A stretch of 45,519 nt of DNA from an uncultured Burkholderiales bacterium (GTDB lineage: Bacteria > Pseudomonadota > Gammaproteobacteria > Burkholderiales > Burkholderiaceae_C). Shown here piece after piece: positions 8,158 to 15,911 of the stretch (positions are counted from its first letter, which is position 1; each line of letters starts with the position of its first letter). The position numbers and the translations under genes were made by a program. The notes beneath the pieces are model-generated. The model saw nothing but the letters and a program-made list of their open reading frames with translations, did not search any database and was not told where the DNA came from. The stretch covers positions 1 to 45,519 of the forward strand of contig CAIPFK010000153.1 of assembly GCA_903864315.1 (NCBI GenBank), in the 5' to 3' direction.

Positions 8158-10743
8158 TTAAACCGTTTGAGCGGCTTTTTGGAAGCTGTCAATTTTGTCA
8201 AAGTTGAGGTACTTGTAGATATTGGCAGAATTTTGATTGATGACCCCCACATTGGTCAAATACTCTTCCCGCGTGGGGATGCGTCCAAGCTTGGAGCAAG
8301 TGGCGGCCAATTCTGCTGAGCCCAAATACACGAAGGTGTTTTTACCCAAACGATTGGGGAAGTTGCGGGTACTGGTCGACATGACCGTGGCACCTTCCTT
8401 CACCTGGGCTTGATTGCCCATGCACAAGGAGCATCCTGGCATCTCCATGCGAGCACCGGCCGCACCAAAGACACCGTAGTGGCCTTCTTCTGTGAGTTGG
8501 TCCTTGTCCATCTTGGTGGGCGGCGCCATCCAAAGCTTGACTGGAATGTCATGCAAGCCCTCCAAGAGTTTGGAGGCCGCTCTGAAGTGGCCGATGTTGG
8601 TCATGCATGAACCAATGAAGACTTCATCGATCTTGGAGCCAGCCACGTCGGACAATGTTTTTGCATCATCGGGATCGTTGGGGCAACACACGATTGGCTC
8701 GGTGATTTCAGACATATCGATCTCAATGACGGCCGTGTATTGCGCATCCGCATCGGCGCGCAACAATTGGGGATTGGCCAACCAATCTTCCATGGACTTG
8801 ATGCGACGACGCAGTGTGCGTGCATCACTGTAGCCTTGAGCAATCAAATTTTTCAAGAGCACGATGTTACTGTGCAAATACTCGATCACGGGCTCTTTGG
8901 ACAAATGCACGGTGCACCCAGCAGAACTGCGCTCTGCAGACGCATCAGCGAGCTCAAATGCTTGCTCGACTTTGAGCTCAGACAAGCCTTCGATCTCCAG
9001 AATTCGACCCGAGAACACATTTTTCTTGTTCTTTTTCTCAACAGTCAAATGACCTTGCTTGATGGCATACAAAGGAATGGCATGCACCAAGTCGCGCAAA
9101 GTCACACCAGGTTGCATCTTGCCTTTGAAACGCACTAGCACTGACTCGGGCATATCAAGGGGCATCACGCCCGTGGCAGCAGCAAATGCCACCAAGCCCG
9201 ATCCTGCGGGAAAGCTCAAACCAATGGGGAAACGCGTGTGTGAGTCCCCACCGGTACCCACCGTATCGGGCAGCAACATGCGGTTGAGCCAAGAGTGAAT
9301 GATGCCGTCGCCGGGCTTCAAGGAAACACCGCCACGCGTGCTCATGAAATCGGGCAACTCGTGCTGTGTCAGCACATCCACGGGCTTGGGATAGGCTGCG
9401 GTATGGCAAAACGACTGCATCACCAAGTCAGCACTAAAGCCCAAACACGCCAAGTCTTTCAATTCGTCACGGGTCATGGGGCCGGTGGTGTCTTGTGAGC
9501 CCACCGACATCATGCGAGGCTCACAATAAGTGCCGGGCAAAACGCCTTGACCTTCAGGCAAGCCACATGCGCGGCCAACAATCTTTTGCGCGAGCGTGAA
9601 GCCCGTGGTGACGGCCGCTGGCGGCGAGGGCAATCTGAATTGGGTGGATGCGGGCAGGCCCAACGCTTCACGCGCTTTGGCCGTGAGGGCACGGCCAATG
9701 ATCAATGGAATACGGCCACCGGCACGGACTTCATCAAACAGCACATCGCTTTTATTGACAAATTCAGCAATGACTTTGCCGTCTTTGAGTGCTTTACCCT
9801 CAAAGGGAAGCAACTCAATCTCGTCGCCCATGTTCATTTGGCTGACATCGAGTTCAATGGGCAATGCACCAGCGTCTTCCATGGTGTTGTAAAAGATCGG
9901 AGCAATTTTGTTGCCCAAACACACACCACCAAACCGCTTATTGGGAACAAAGGGAATGTCTTCTCCAGTGAACCAAAGCACCGAATTGGTCGCTGATTTG
10001 CGGCTCGACCCCGTTCCCACCACGTCGCCCACATAGGCCACCAAATTGCCCCTGGCACGCAAATCTTCGATGAATTTGATGGGGCCGCGTTTGCCGTCTT
10101 CTTCAGGGGTGATGCCATCGCGCTTGTTTTTGAGCATGGCCAAGGCATGCAATGGGATGTCTGGACGGCTCCATGCATCGGGAGCAGGTGACAAGTCATC
10201 GGTGTTGGTCTCGCCAGTGACTTTAAAGACCGTGAGCTTGATACTCTTGGCCAGCTCAGGGCGACGGGTAAACCACTCTGCATCGGCCCAGGACTGGACG
10301 ACTTCTTTGGCGTAAGCATTGCCATGATCGGCTTTTTCTTTGACATCATGGAATTGATCAAACATCAACAACGTGAATTTGAGCGCATTGGCCGCTTCTT
10401 GGGCCACGTGAGTGTCTTTGTCCTCCAACAGATCAATCAGGGGCGTGAGGTTATAGCCGCCCAACATCGTTCCCAGCAAGTGGGTTGCCGCTTGTCGCGT
10501 CAAGAGTGAGGTCACTTCAGTGCCTTTGGCCACTTGCGCCAAATAGGCGGCTTTGACCTTGGCGGCATCGTCCACACCAGCAGGTACCCGGTAGGTCATC
10601 AAGTTGACCAATTCGGCTTCTTCACCTTTGGGAGGGTTTTTAAAAAGGGCCACCAACTCAGCGGTTTGCTGAGCCGACAAGGGCAAGGGAGGAATTCCCA
10701 AGGCCAGTCTTTCACTGGCGAGTTCACGATAAGCTTTCAACAT
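8158..10743 (-). CDS. acnB: AcnB, bifunctional aconitate hydratase B
   Basis: AcnB isomerises citrate and isocitrate in the TCA cycle and also acts in the 2-methylcitrate route. At 861 residues it has the AcnB domain order: N-terminal HEAT-like domain (about 1-160), swivel domain (about 165-370, with GDVVGTGSSRKSATNS), then the catalytic domains. Iron-sulfur ligands appear in FIGSCMTNIGHF and in GCSLCMGNQAQV near residues 710-775. GGAG at 10749-10752 overlaps the stop of the upstream gene and is well spaced from the ATG, so the two are probably co-translated. It is the last gene of the mdh block and is followed by a terminator. Confidence 0.96.
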   Translation of the reverse strand: MLKAYRELASERLALGIPPLPLSAQQTAELVALFKNPPKGEEAELVNLMTYRVPAGVDDAAKVKAAYLAQVAKGTEVTSLLTRQAATHLLGTMLGGYNLTPLIDLLEDKDTHVAQEAANALKFTLLMFDQFHDVKEKADHGNAYAKEVVQSWADAEWFTRRPELAKSIKLTVFKVTGETNTDDLSPAPDAWSRPDIPLHALAMLKNKRDGITPEEDGKRGPIKFIEDLRARGNLVAYVGDVVGTGSSRKSATNSVLWFTGEDIPFVPNKRFGGVCLGNKIAPIFYNTMEDAGALPIELDVSQMNMGDEIELLPFEGKALKDGKVIAEFVNKSDVLFDEVRAGGRIPLIIGRALTAKAREALGLPASTQFRLPSPPAAVTTGFTLAQKIVGRACGLPEGQGVLPGTYCEPRMMSVGSQDTTGPMTRDELKDLACLGFSADLVMQSFCHTAAYPKPVDVLTQHELPDFMSTRGGVSLKPGDGIIHSWLNRMLLPDTVGTGGDSHTRFPIGLSFPAGSGLVAFAAATGVMPLDMPESVLVRFKGKMQPGVTLRDLVHAIPLYAIKQGHLTVEKKNKKNVFSGRILEIEGLSELKVEQAFELADASAERSSAGCTVHLSKEPVIEYLHSNIVLLKNLIAQGYSDARTLRRRIKSMEDWLANPQLLRADADAQYTAVIEIDMSEITEPIVCCPNDPDDAKTLSDVAGSKIDEVFIGSCMTNIGHFRAASKLLEGLHDIPVKLWMAPPTKMDKDQLTEEGHYGVFGAAGARMEMPGCSLCMGNQAQVKEGATVMSTSTRNFPNRLGKNTFVYLGSAELAATCSKLGRIPTREEYLTNVGVINQNSANIYKYLNFDKIDSFQKAAQTV

Positions 10744-10752
10744 TTTGATCTC

Positions 10753-11691
10753 CTAGTTAACAACATTGATGGTGTATTGGGTCTCACCCTTGGGGGCCAG
10801 CAAATGCTGGGGAGGGTGAAGTTTTAAATTGTTGGCCTCTTGGACTTGAATGGGGCTTTGGCACTCATCGGCCAGACGTTGGCCAAGCTTGCTGCTCAAG
10901 AGCATGGATTTATTGGGCAGTTGGATCCATTTCAATCCGGCTTTGGTGTCTTCCAGCATGATGGCACCCGTTTGCGACACCATGGGCACCATGGTGTAAG
11001 AACGGCCCTTCAAAATCAAGGTGTACTGGGCCATTTCACCCGCGACTTGGCGCAAGTCAATCGACTGGCCCAACTCACAGGGAAAACGGCCTGTTTGAAT
11101 TTGTGAGGCGATGGCCATCAAGGGGTCGGCGGTTCGGACTTGAAGGGGGCCAGAATTTTGGCTTTGCACGGTACTTTGCGAACCAAACTCTGGGCCAGGC
11201 ACCACCACGTGGGTGACCGGCGTGACAGTGAAGACAGTCCCAGCATTGGCACGGCCGCCTTGTTGGCCGCTTGCAATACCGATCGCACCGTCGCTGGCTT
11301 TGTAGCTCAAAGAGGCGTTGGATGCAGGTGCCACCACCGCATTCGGGGCCTTGGCTGAGTCGGTCGCGGACTGCTGGCTGGCATCATAAGGTTTGGCCAA
11401 ACCGAGCTCGTAGGCATTGGGGATGTGTGCGGCGTCGGCTGCCGCGACTGCACTGGGTTTCTTCGCCGTGGCGTGGGTCCGGGGCTTAGAACTTGGCTTG
11501 TCAGATGGGCTTGTATTTTTTTGAACGGCCTTTGAGGACTCGCCACCATCGAGTGAGCCCGGCAACACATGGGTGGGGATGGACAAAGGCGCCTCTGAGT
11601 GGGCCCCTTGCACACTCAACACAGCCGAAACGCTCAACGCCAAAGAACGACACCACGTCATCGCCACGGATCGATTGCTGGATATTGTCAT
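10753..11691 (-). CDS. Exported protein with MliC-like C-terminal region
   Basis: The 312-residue protein is not from a family I can name firmly. It has an N-terminal signal-like segment (SLALSVSAVLSVQGAHS). A long Ser/Ala/Lys-rich, probably disordered stretch follows to about residue 200. The compact C-terminal part begins RFPCELGQSIDLRQ, continues YTLILKGRSYTMVPMVSQTGAIMLEDTKAG and KWIQLPNKSMLLSSKLGQRL, and ends near ADEC. The two cysteines, the Gly-Gln pair and the order of strands resemble MliC-type lysozyme inhibitors; this is inference by eye. Its ATG overlaps the TGA of the CoA ester lyase gene (ATGA), and acnB follows after 9 bases, so it sits inside a TCA operon. Confidence 0.75.
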   Translation of the reverse strand: MTISSNRSVAMTWCRSLALSVSAVLSVQGAHSEAPLSIPTHVLPGSLDGGESSKAVQKNTSPSDKPSSKPRTHATAKKPSAVAAADAAHIPNAYELGLAKPYDASQQSATDSAKAPNAVVAPASNASLSYKASDGAIGIASGQQGGRANAGTVFTVTPVTHVVVPGPEFGSQSTVQSQNSGPLQVRTADPLMAIASQIQTGRFPCELGQSIDLRQVAGEMAQYTLILKGRSYTMVPMVSQTGAIMLEDTKAGLKWIQLPNKSMLLSSKLGQRLADECQSPIQVQEANNLKLHPPQHLLAPKGETQYTINVVN

Positions 11692-12686
11692 GCCGCCATC
11701 CTGAGAGTGGAATCAAAAAAAACCATGACCTCTTGGGGCAAGACGCGAGCAGTGTCTCTGGCACGTTCAAGCACTTGCCAGTAATAACGAAAGCTGGCCC
11801 GATCATGCAAGCGGCCTTCATGGCGGATGGGGCCCCAATCGGCCGCCTTGGCGGCCAACAAAATAGCGCTGGCCTCGTGAATCGCATCTTGTGACGGTGA
11901 CATGGCCTCAATGATGGGCTCAATTTGAGAAGGGTGAATGCTCCACATGCGGGTGTAGCCCAAACGCAAATGAGCGTCAGAGGCGCTCTTGGCAATGGCC
12001 ACCAAGTCGTTGATCTCCGTGACCACCCCATGTGCTGGGGTCTTGCCGTGAGCGTGACATGCACTGGCAATTTCCAATTTGGCACGAACAATCAAAGGAT
12101 GCTCAAATTGCCCCTTCATTGTCATGCCCGATGCTGGGATCGCACCGGCATGGGCTGACACAAAATCCATCAACCCAAAGCTCAAAGACTCCACACGGGG
12201 GTGAGCTGCAATGTCAAAGGCTTGGTGCACAGCCTGGGGGGACTCGATGAGCGCATGGATGGGCAAATGCGCAGCGCCCACTCGGTCCAATGCAAGAGCC
12301 ACCCGTTGAATATCGGCCACCTGTTCGACTTTGGGGATCATCACATGGCTCATCATGGAGCCCACCTTGCCCACAATCAAGTCCACATCGTCTTCAAAAT
12401 GCGGGTGATCGACCGCATGGATGCGTGCAGCCACTCGGGCTTTGGGGCTTCGTTTGGCGATCAACTCGCTCACCAACTGGGCATGATCTCGCTCGGCGCC
12501 GACTGTCGCACCGTCCTCACAATCCAAGGTGACATCAAAGACGCAAGCGCCCAAGTCCTCAATCATTTGAGTCTGCAAGAGCAAGCTCTTTTCCATGCGC
12601 GCGAGCACGCCACTGTAATGATCGCACACCGGCAGCCGCACACGTGCGGCTTGAGCGTCCAATAGCACGTCAGCGGGGCGACTCAT
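11688..12686 (-). CDS. HpcH/HpaI-family CoA ester lyase (CitE/malyl-CoA lyase type)
   Basis: The 332-residue TIM-barrel protein belongs to the HpcH/HpaI aldolase family, which cleaves or forms (S)-malyl-CoA, citramalyl-CoA or beta-methylmalyl-CoA with Mg2+. Visible features are FDVTLDCEDGA (acidic residues, about residue 52), RIHAVDHPHFEDDVDLIV, the HVMIPKVEQVADI strand, the metal-ligand Glu in HALIESPQAV, LSFGLMDFVSAH, and the late GYTRMWSIHPSQI motif. It lies between mdh and the MliC-like gene. Its stop overlaps the next start. Which CoA ester it uses cannot be read; the setting suggests a reaction linking malate or glyoxylate to the TCA cycle. Confidence 0.88.
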   Translation of the reverse strand: MSRPADVLLDAQAARVRLPVCDHYSGVLARMEKSLLLQTQMIEDLGACVFDVTLDCEDGATVGAERDHAQLVSELIAKRSPKARVAARIHAVDHPHFEDDVDLIVGKVGSMMSHVMIPKVEQVADIQRVALALDRVGAAHLPIHALIESPQAVHQAFDIAAHPRVESLSFGLMDFVSAHAGAIPASGMTMKGQFEHPLIVRAKLEIASACHAHGKTPAHGVVTEINDLVAIAKSASDAHLRLGYTRMWSIHPSQIEPIIEAMSPSQDAIHEASAILLAAKAADWGPIRHEGRLHDRASFRYYWQVLERARDTARVLPQEVMVFFDSTLRMAA

Positions 12687-12747
12687 GAAGCATTCAACCT
12701 GAAGGCGGGCATGGCGTTGGGTTCTTCCTTGGATTGAAACCTGTGAC

Positions 12748-13734
12748 TCAGATCAAATGGGCCACACCGGCTTGTTCGTCTTGAAGCTCTTTGAGTGTTT
12801 TGTTGATGCAAGTCTGACTGAACTCGTCAATGGGCAAATTCTCGACCACATGGTATTTGCCACCCTCACATGTCACGGGAAAACCAAACATGGTGTCCTT
12901 GGGGATGCCATACCAACCGTTGGAAGGAATGCCCATGGTGACCCAGTGGCCATTCGTGCCCAGGGCCCAGTCACGCATGTGACCAATGGCCGCATTGGCT
13001 GCAGAAGCTGCAGAAGACAGTCCACGCGCATCGATGATGGCGGCACCGCGTTTGCCCACGGTGGGCAAGAACACATTGGCATTCCAATCTTGGTCATTGA
13101 TCATGTCCTTGACCGGTTGGCCTGCAATCGTGGCAAAGCGATAGTCTGCGTACATGGTGGGGGAATGGTTGCCCCAAACGCACAATTTTTCGATGTCCCC
13201 CACAGCTTTGCCGGTTTTGAGGGCGACTTGGCTTGCAGCGCGGTTGTGATCCAAGCGCAGCATGGCGGTGAAGTGCTCACGTGGCAAATCGGGCGCACTC
13301 TTCATGGCAATGTAAGCGTTGGTGTTGGCCGGGTTACCCACCACCAAAACGCGGACATCTCTAGAGGCGCTGGCGTTCAAGGCTTTGCCCTGGGCGGTGA
13401 AGATTTGTGCATTCGCTGCCAATAAATCAGCGCGCTCCATGCCGGGACCGCGTGGACGAGCGCCCACGAGCAATGCGTAATCGGTGTCCTTGAAGGCCTG
13501 GGTGGGGTTGTCGTAAGCGTGCATATTGGCAAGCAAGGGGAAGGCACAATCTTCAAGTTCCATCATGACGCCCTTGAGGGCTTTTTGAGCCTTTTCATCG
13601 GGGATCTCCAAGAGTTGAAGAATCACCGGTTGGTCACGCCCAAGCATCTCACCCGAGGCAATGCGAAACAACAAAGCATATCCAATTTGACCGGCCGCTC
13701 CAGTCACCGCAACGTGCACAGGCTTTTTACTCAT
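12748..13734 (-). CDS. mdh: Malate dehydrogenase
   Basis: The NAD-dependent enzyme oxidises malate to oxaloacetate. The 328-residue protein has the Rossmann motif [19 protein letters not shown] (about residues 10-28), the substrate-loop arginines in [28 protein letters not shown], the catalytic Asp in [14 protein letters not shown] and the catalytic His in [11 protein letters not shown]. It belongs to the cytoplasmic-type, LDH-like MDH group common in Burkholderiales. It is the first gene of the leftward TCA block and diverges from a GntR regulator, with a palindrome in the gap. Confidence 0.96.
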   Translation of the reverse strand: MSKKPVHVAVTGAAGQIGYALLFRIASGEMLGRDQPVILQLLEIPDEKAQKALKGVMMELEDCAFPLLANMHAYDNPTQAFKDTDYALLVGARPRGPGMERADLLAANAQIFTAQGKALNASASRDVRVLVVGNPANTNAYIAMKSAPDLPREHFTAMLRLDHNRAASQVALKTGKAVGDIEKLCVWGNHSPTMYADYRFATIAGQPVKDMINDQDWNANVFLPTVGKRGAAIIDARGLSSAASAANAAIGHMRDWALGTNGHWVTMGIPSNGWYGIPKDTMFGFPVTCEGGKYHVVENLPIDEFSQTCINKTLKELQDEQAGVAHLI

Positions 13735-13829
13735 GAGATCACTCCAATTGATGAAAGAAATAAAACTGACGACATGTTTGTCTTAACCCTTGAGTGTAAC
13801 GCCTAAAAAGCCCATTGGGTGGCTCTTAT

Positions 13830-13843
13830 GTCTTATAGAAGAC
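13830..13843. promoter_or_regulatory. Palindrome in the mdh/gntR divergent region
   Basis: GTCTTATAGAAGAC is a near-perfect palindrome (GTCTT and AAGAC arms) in the gap between mdh and the GntR gene. On the minus strand it contains TATAAG, which could serve as a -10 element for mdh. A second repeat, GTGAT-N9-ATCAC (13845-13863), lies beside it. The divergent GntR protein is the obvious candidate ligand, by context only. Confidence 0.45.
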
Positions 13844-13928
13844 TGTGATTACAATACGATCACTCCAAAGTGCTGACTCCAGGTGAGCGAGCACCACTTC
13901 AACCCTAGATTGGCCCATCCCTATTGTC

Positions 13929-14900
13929 ATGACGACCCACCTCATCCACACTGCCGACAAGGCCTTGCAGGCGACGCCTGGGGTGAGCCAAGCCACGGGG
14001 CGGGCCAATCCAGCACTCTCGCACTCAGCCACCAACAACCTCAAATCCAAGACAAAAGCCAGTCCCACCTCCATCCACACCGACCACCCAAAGGGCAGCG
14101 CGAAGTCCAGTCTCAACGCCCAAGCGCCATCATTGGATCCAACTCGGCCAGCAAACCCGACCCAACAAATCCCCGCCTTCAGTCCCCTTTATCAACAAAT
14201 CAAAGCCTTGATCTTGCAAAGCTTGAGAGCAGGCGAGTGGCGCCCAGGTGAGCCCATCCCCAGTGAGAGCGATCTGGCAGCGCGCTATCAAGTCAGTCAG
14301 GGCACGGTTCGAAAAGCCATCGACGAGTTGTCCATGGAGAACTTGCTCATCAGAAAACAAGGCATTGGCACCTTTGTGGCCACCCATCACGAAGAGCAAG
14401 TTCAATACCGGTTCTTAAAATTGGTGCCCAACGAGCGCGTGCACCTCTCCAAACCCAATGTACCCCCAACGCGCCATATTTTGTGGTGCAAATCGGCCAA
14501 AGCCAGCGCCGAAGTGGCGCAAAACCTGGGATTGGCCAAAGGCGAGGCAGTGGTCCATATTCGACGAATTCTGTCATTTGACTCCAAGGCGACCATCTTG
14601 GAGGACCTGTTCTTGCCACATCACCCCTTTCAAGGCCTCAACGCCGATGAGCTCAGGCTCTATCCGGGACCGACTTACGCGCTTTTTGAAACCCGTTTTG
14701 GAGTCAGAATGGTTCGAGCGCAAGAGAAAATTCGCGCAATCAGCGCAAGCGCCAAAGACGCCGAGTTGCTTCAAGTCCCAGTTGGAGCGGCGTTGCTGAG
14801 CGTGCAACGTGTCTCATACACCTACCAAGACATCCCGATGGAGCTCAGAAAAGCGGTGTATTGCACCGATCGGCACCATTACCAAAACGAACTGAACTAA
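13929..14900 (+). CDS. GntR-family (HutC/UTRA) transcriptional regulator
   Basis: The 323-residue protein has an unusual N-terminal tail of about 85 Ser/Thr/Pro/Lys-rich residues. A GntR winged helix-turn-helix follows (PLYQQIKALILQSLRAGEWR through LLIRKQGIGTFVA, about 86-155), then a UTRA ligand domain to the end with HIRRILSFD, ILEDLFLP and YPGPTYALFETRFG. It diverges from mdh and precedes sdhC, so it probably controls one or both TCA blocks in response to a small metabolite. The start has no clear Shine-Dalgarno sequence; an internal GTG at 13983 would shorten the tail by 18 residues. Confidence 0.9.
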   Translation: MTTHLIHTADKALQATPGVSQATGRANPALSHSATNNLKSKTKASPTSIHTDHPKGSAKSSLNAQAPSLDPTRPANPTQQIPAFSPLYQQIKALILQSLRAGEWRPGEPIPSESDLAARYQVSQGTVRKAIDELSMENLLIRKQGIGTFVATHHEEQVQYRFLKLVPNERVHLSKPNVPPTRHILWCKSAKASAEVAQNLGLAKGEAVVHIRRILSFDSKATILEDLFLPHHPFQGLNADELRLYPGPTYALFETRFGVRMVRAQEKIRAISASAKDAELLQVPVGAALLSVQRVSYTYQDIPMELRKAVYCTDRHHYQNELN

Positions 14901-14981
14901 TTCGAAAGAATTAAAAAAATACAAATTGACCATCATTTATTTTTATTTTTAGCCCTTTTGCGCCCCCATGAGCCCAATCGA

Positions 14982-14996
14982 TATTGCATTGCAATA
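14982..14996. promoter_or_regulatory. Perfect 15-bp palindrome upstream of sdhC
   Basis: TATTGCA-T-TGCAATA is a perfect 7-1-7 inverted repeat 63 bases before the sdhC start, next to an AT-rich tract (about 14905-14950) with a TTGACC hexamer at 14927. Its position fits an operator near the sdh promoter. The binding protein is not known; it does not match the palindrome at mdh. Confidence 0.45.
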
Positions 14997-15058
14997 GAAT
15001 TTTGAGTTCGTTGGGATTTGACTTTCAATTCCAGCAAAAAACGAGAAAGACCTTTTGT

Positions 15059-15490
15059 ATGAACGACCTGACTAAAAAACGCCCCGTCTTTAGGAACATC
15101 AACGCCTTCAAAGACTTGCCCACCTACCGTTTGCCCGTGGCCGGTTGGGTGTCCATATTGCACCGCGTGAGTGGTGCCGTGATGTTCTTGCTGCTGCCCC
15201 TCATCATTTGGTTCTTTGATGTGTCTGTCACGTCAGAGATTTCTTTTTCGCGTTTTTCATCCGTCTTCCAAGTCGGTCTGGGCTTCATTCCAGCTTGGTT
15301 TGTCAAATTGGTGGTCTTGGGCTTGATTTGGTCATACCTGCACCACATGATTGCTGGCGTGAGACACCTTTACATGGACACACACCATGCCGTGGACAAG
15401 TCGTTTGGACACCAAAGCGCAGTGGTGACGCTGGCTTTGAGTTTGGGCCTCACGGTCATCTTAGGCGCCAAGTTGTTTGGCTTGTATTGA
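15059..15490 (+). CDS. sdhC: Succinate dehydrogenase cytochrome b556 subunit
   Basis: The 143-residue membrane anchor has three hydrophobic helices. It carries the family motif with a Ser and Arg near the quinone site (VSILHRVSGAVMF, about residues 31-43) and the likely heme-ligand His in YLHHMIAGVRHLYMD (about residue 98). I choose ATG 15059, which gives the typical MNDLTKKRPVFRN start; a longer reading from 14984 begins inside the palindromic regulatory region. It is the first gene of sdhCDAB and sits in the inner membrane. Confidence 0.93.
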   Translation: MNDLTKKRPVFRNINAFKDLPTYRLPVAGWVSILHRVSGAVMFLLLPLIIWFFDVSVTSEISFSRFSSVFQVGLGFIPAWFVKLVVLGLIWSYLHHMIAGVRHLYMDTHHAVDKSFGHQSAVVTLALSLGLTVILGAKLFGLY

Positions 15491-15542
15491 ATCGGCTCGA
15501 GCCCCACAGCTAGAACACCCCCATTTTTCAGGAGAGTTAGAC

Positions 15543-15908
15543 ATGTCAGTCAATTACGGATCAAAACGCATCGTCGTGGGTGCCCATTACGGCTTGAGGG
15601 ACTGGTTGGCACAACGCGTGACCGCCGCCCTCATGGCCCTTTTCACCTTGCTGGTTTTGGCACAGGTACTCCTCACCAAAGGCGACATTGGCTACGACAA
15701 GTGGTCTGGTATTTTCAGCAGCCAATGGATGAAGGCCATCACCTTCACCGTGATCTTGTCGCTGGCCTACCACGCTTGGGTCGGCATGAGAGACATCTGG
15801 ATGGATTACGTCCAGCCTGTGGCCATTCGTTTGGTATTGCAAATTTTCACTCTGGTTTGGCTCATCGCTTGCATGGGCTGGGCAATTCAAGTTCTTTGGA
15901 GACTCTAA
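15543..15908 (+). CDS. sdhD: Succinate dehydrogenase membrane anchor subunit
   Basis: The 121-residue protein has three predicted transmembrane helices and the conserved SLAYHAWVGMRDIWMDY motif (about residues 75-91), whose His and Asp-Tyr contribute to heme b and the quinone site. The GSKRIVVGAHYGLRDWLAQR opening is typical of betaproteobacterial SdhD. AGGAGAG lies just before the ATG at 15543. It is followed after 3 bases by sdhA. With SdhC it anchors the SdhAB catalytic pair and passes electrons to ubiquinone. Confidence 0.93.
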   Translation: MSVNYGSKRIVVGAHYGLRDWLAQRVTAALMALFTLLVLAQVLLTKGDIGYDKWSGIFSSQWMKAITFTVILSLAYHAWVGMRDIWMDYVQPVAIRLVLQIFTLVWLIACMGWAIQVLWRL

Positions 15909-15911
15909 GTT

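Noticed and set aside
12757-13425. 222-codon plus-strand reading opposite mdh
   Set aside because: The opposite strand encodes a complete malate dehydrogenase with all motifs; this frame has none.
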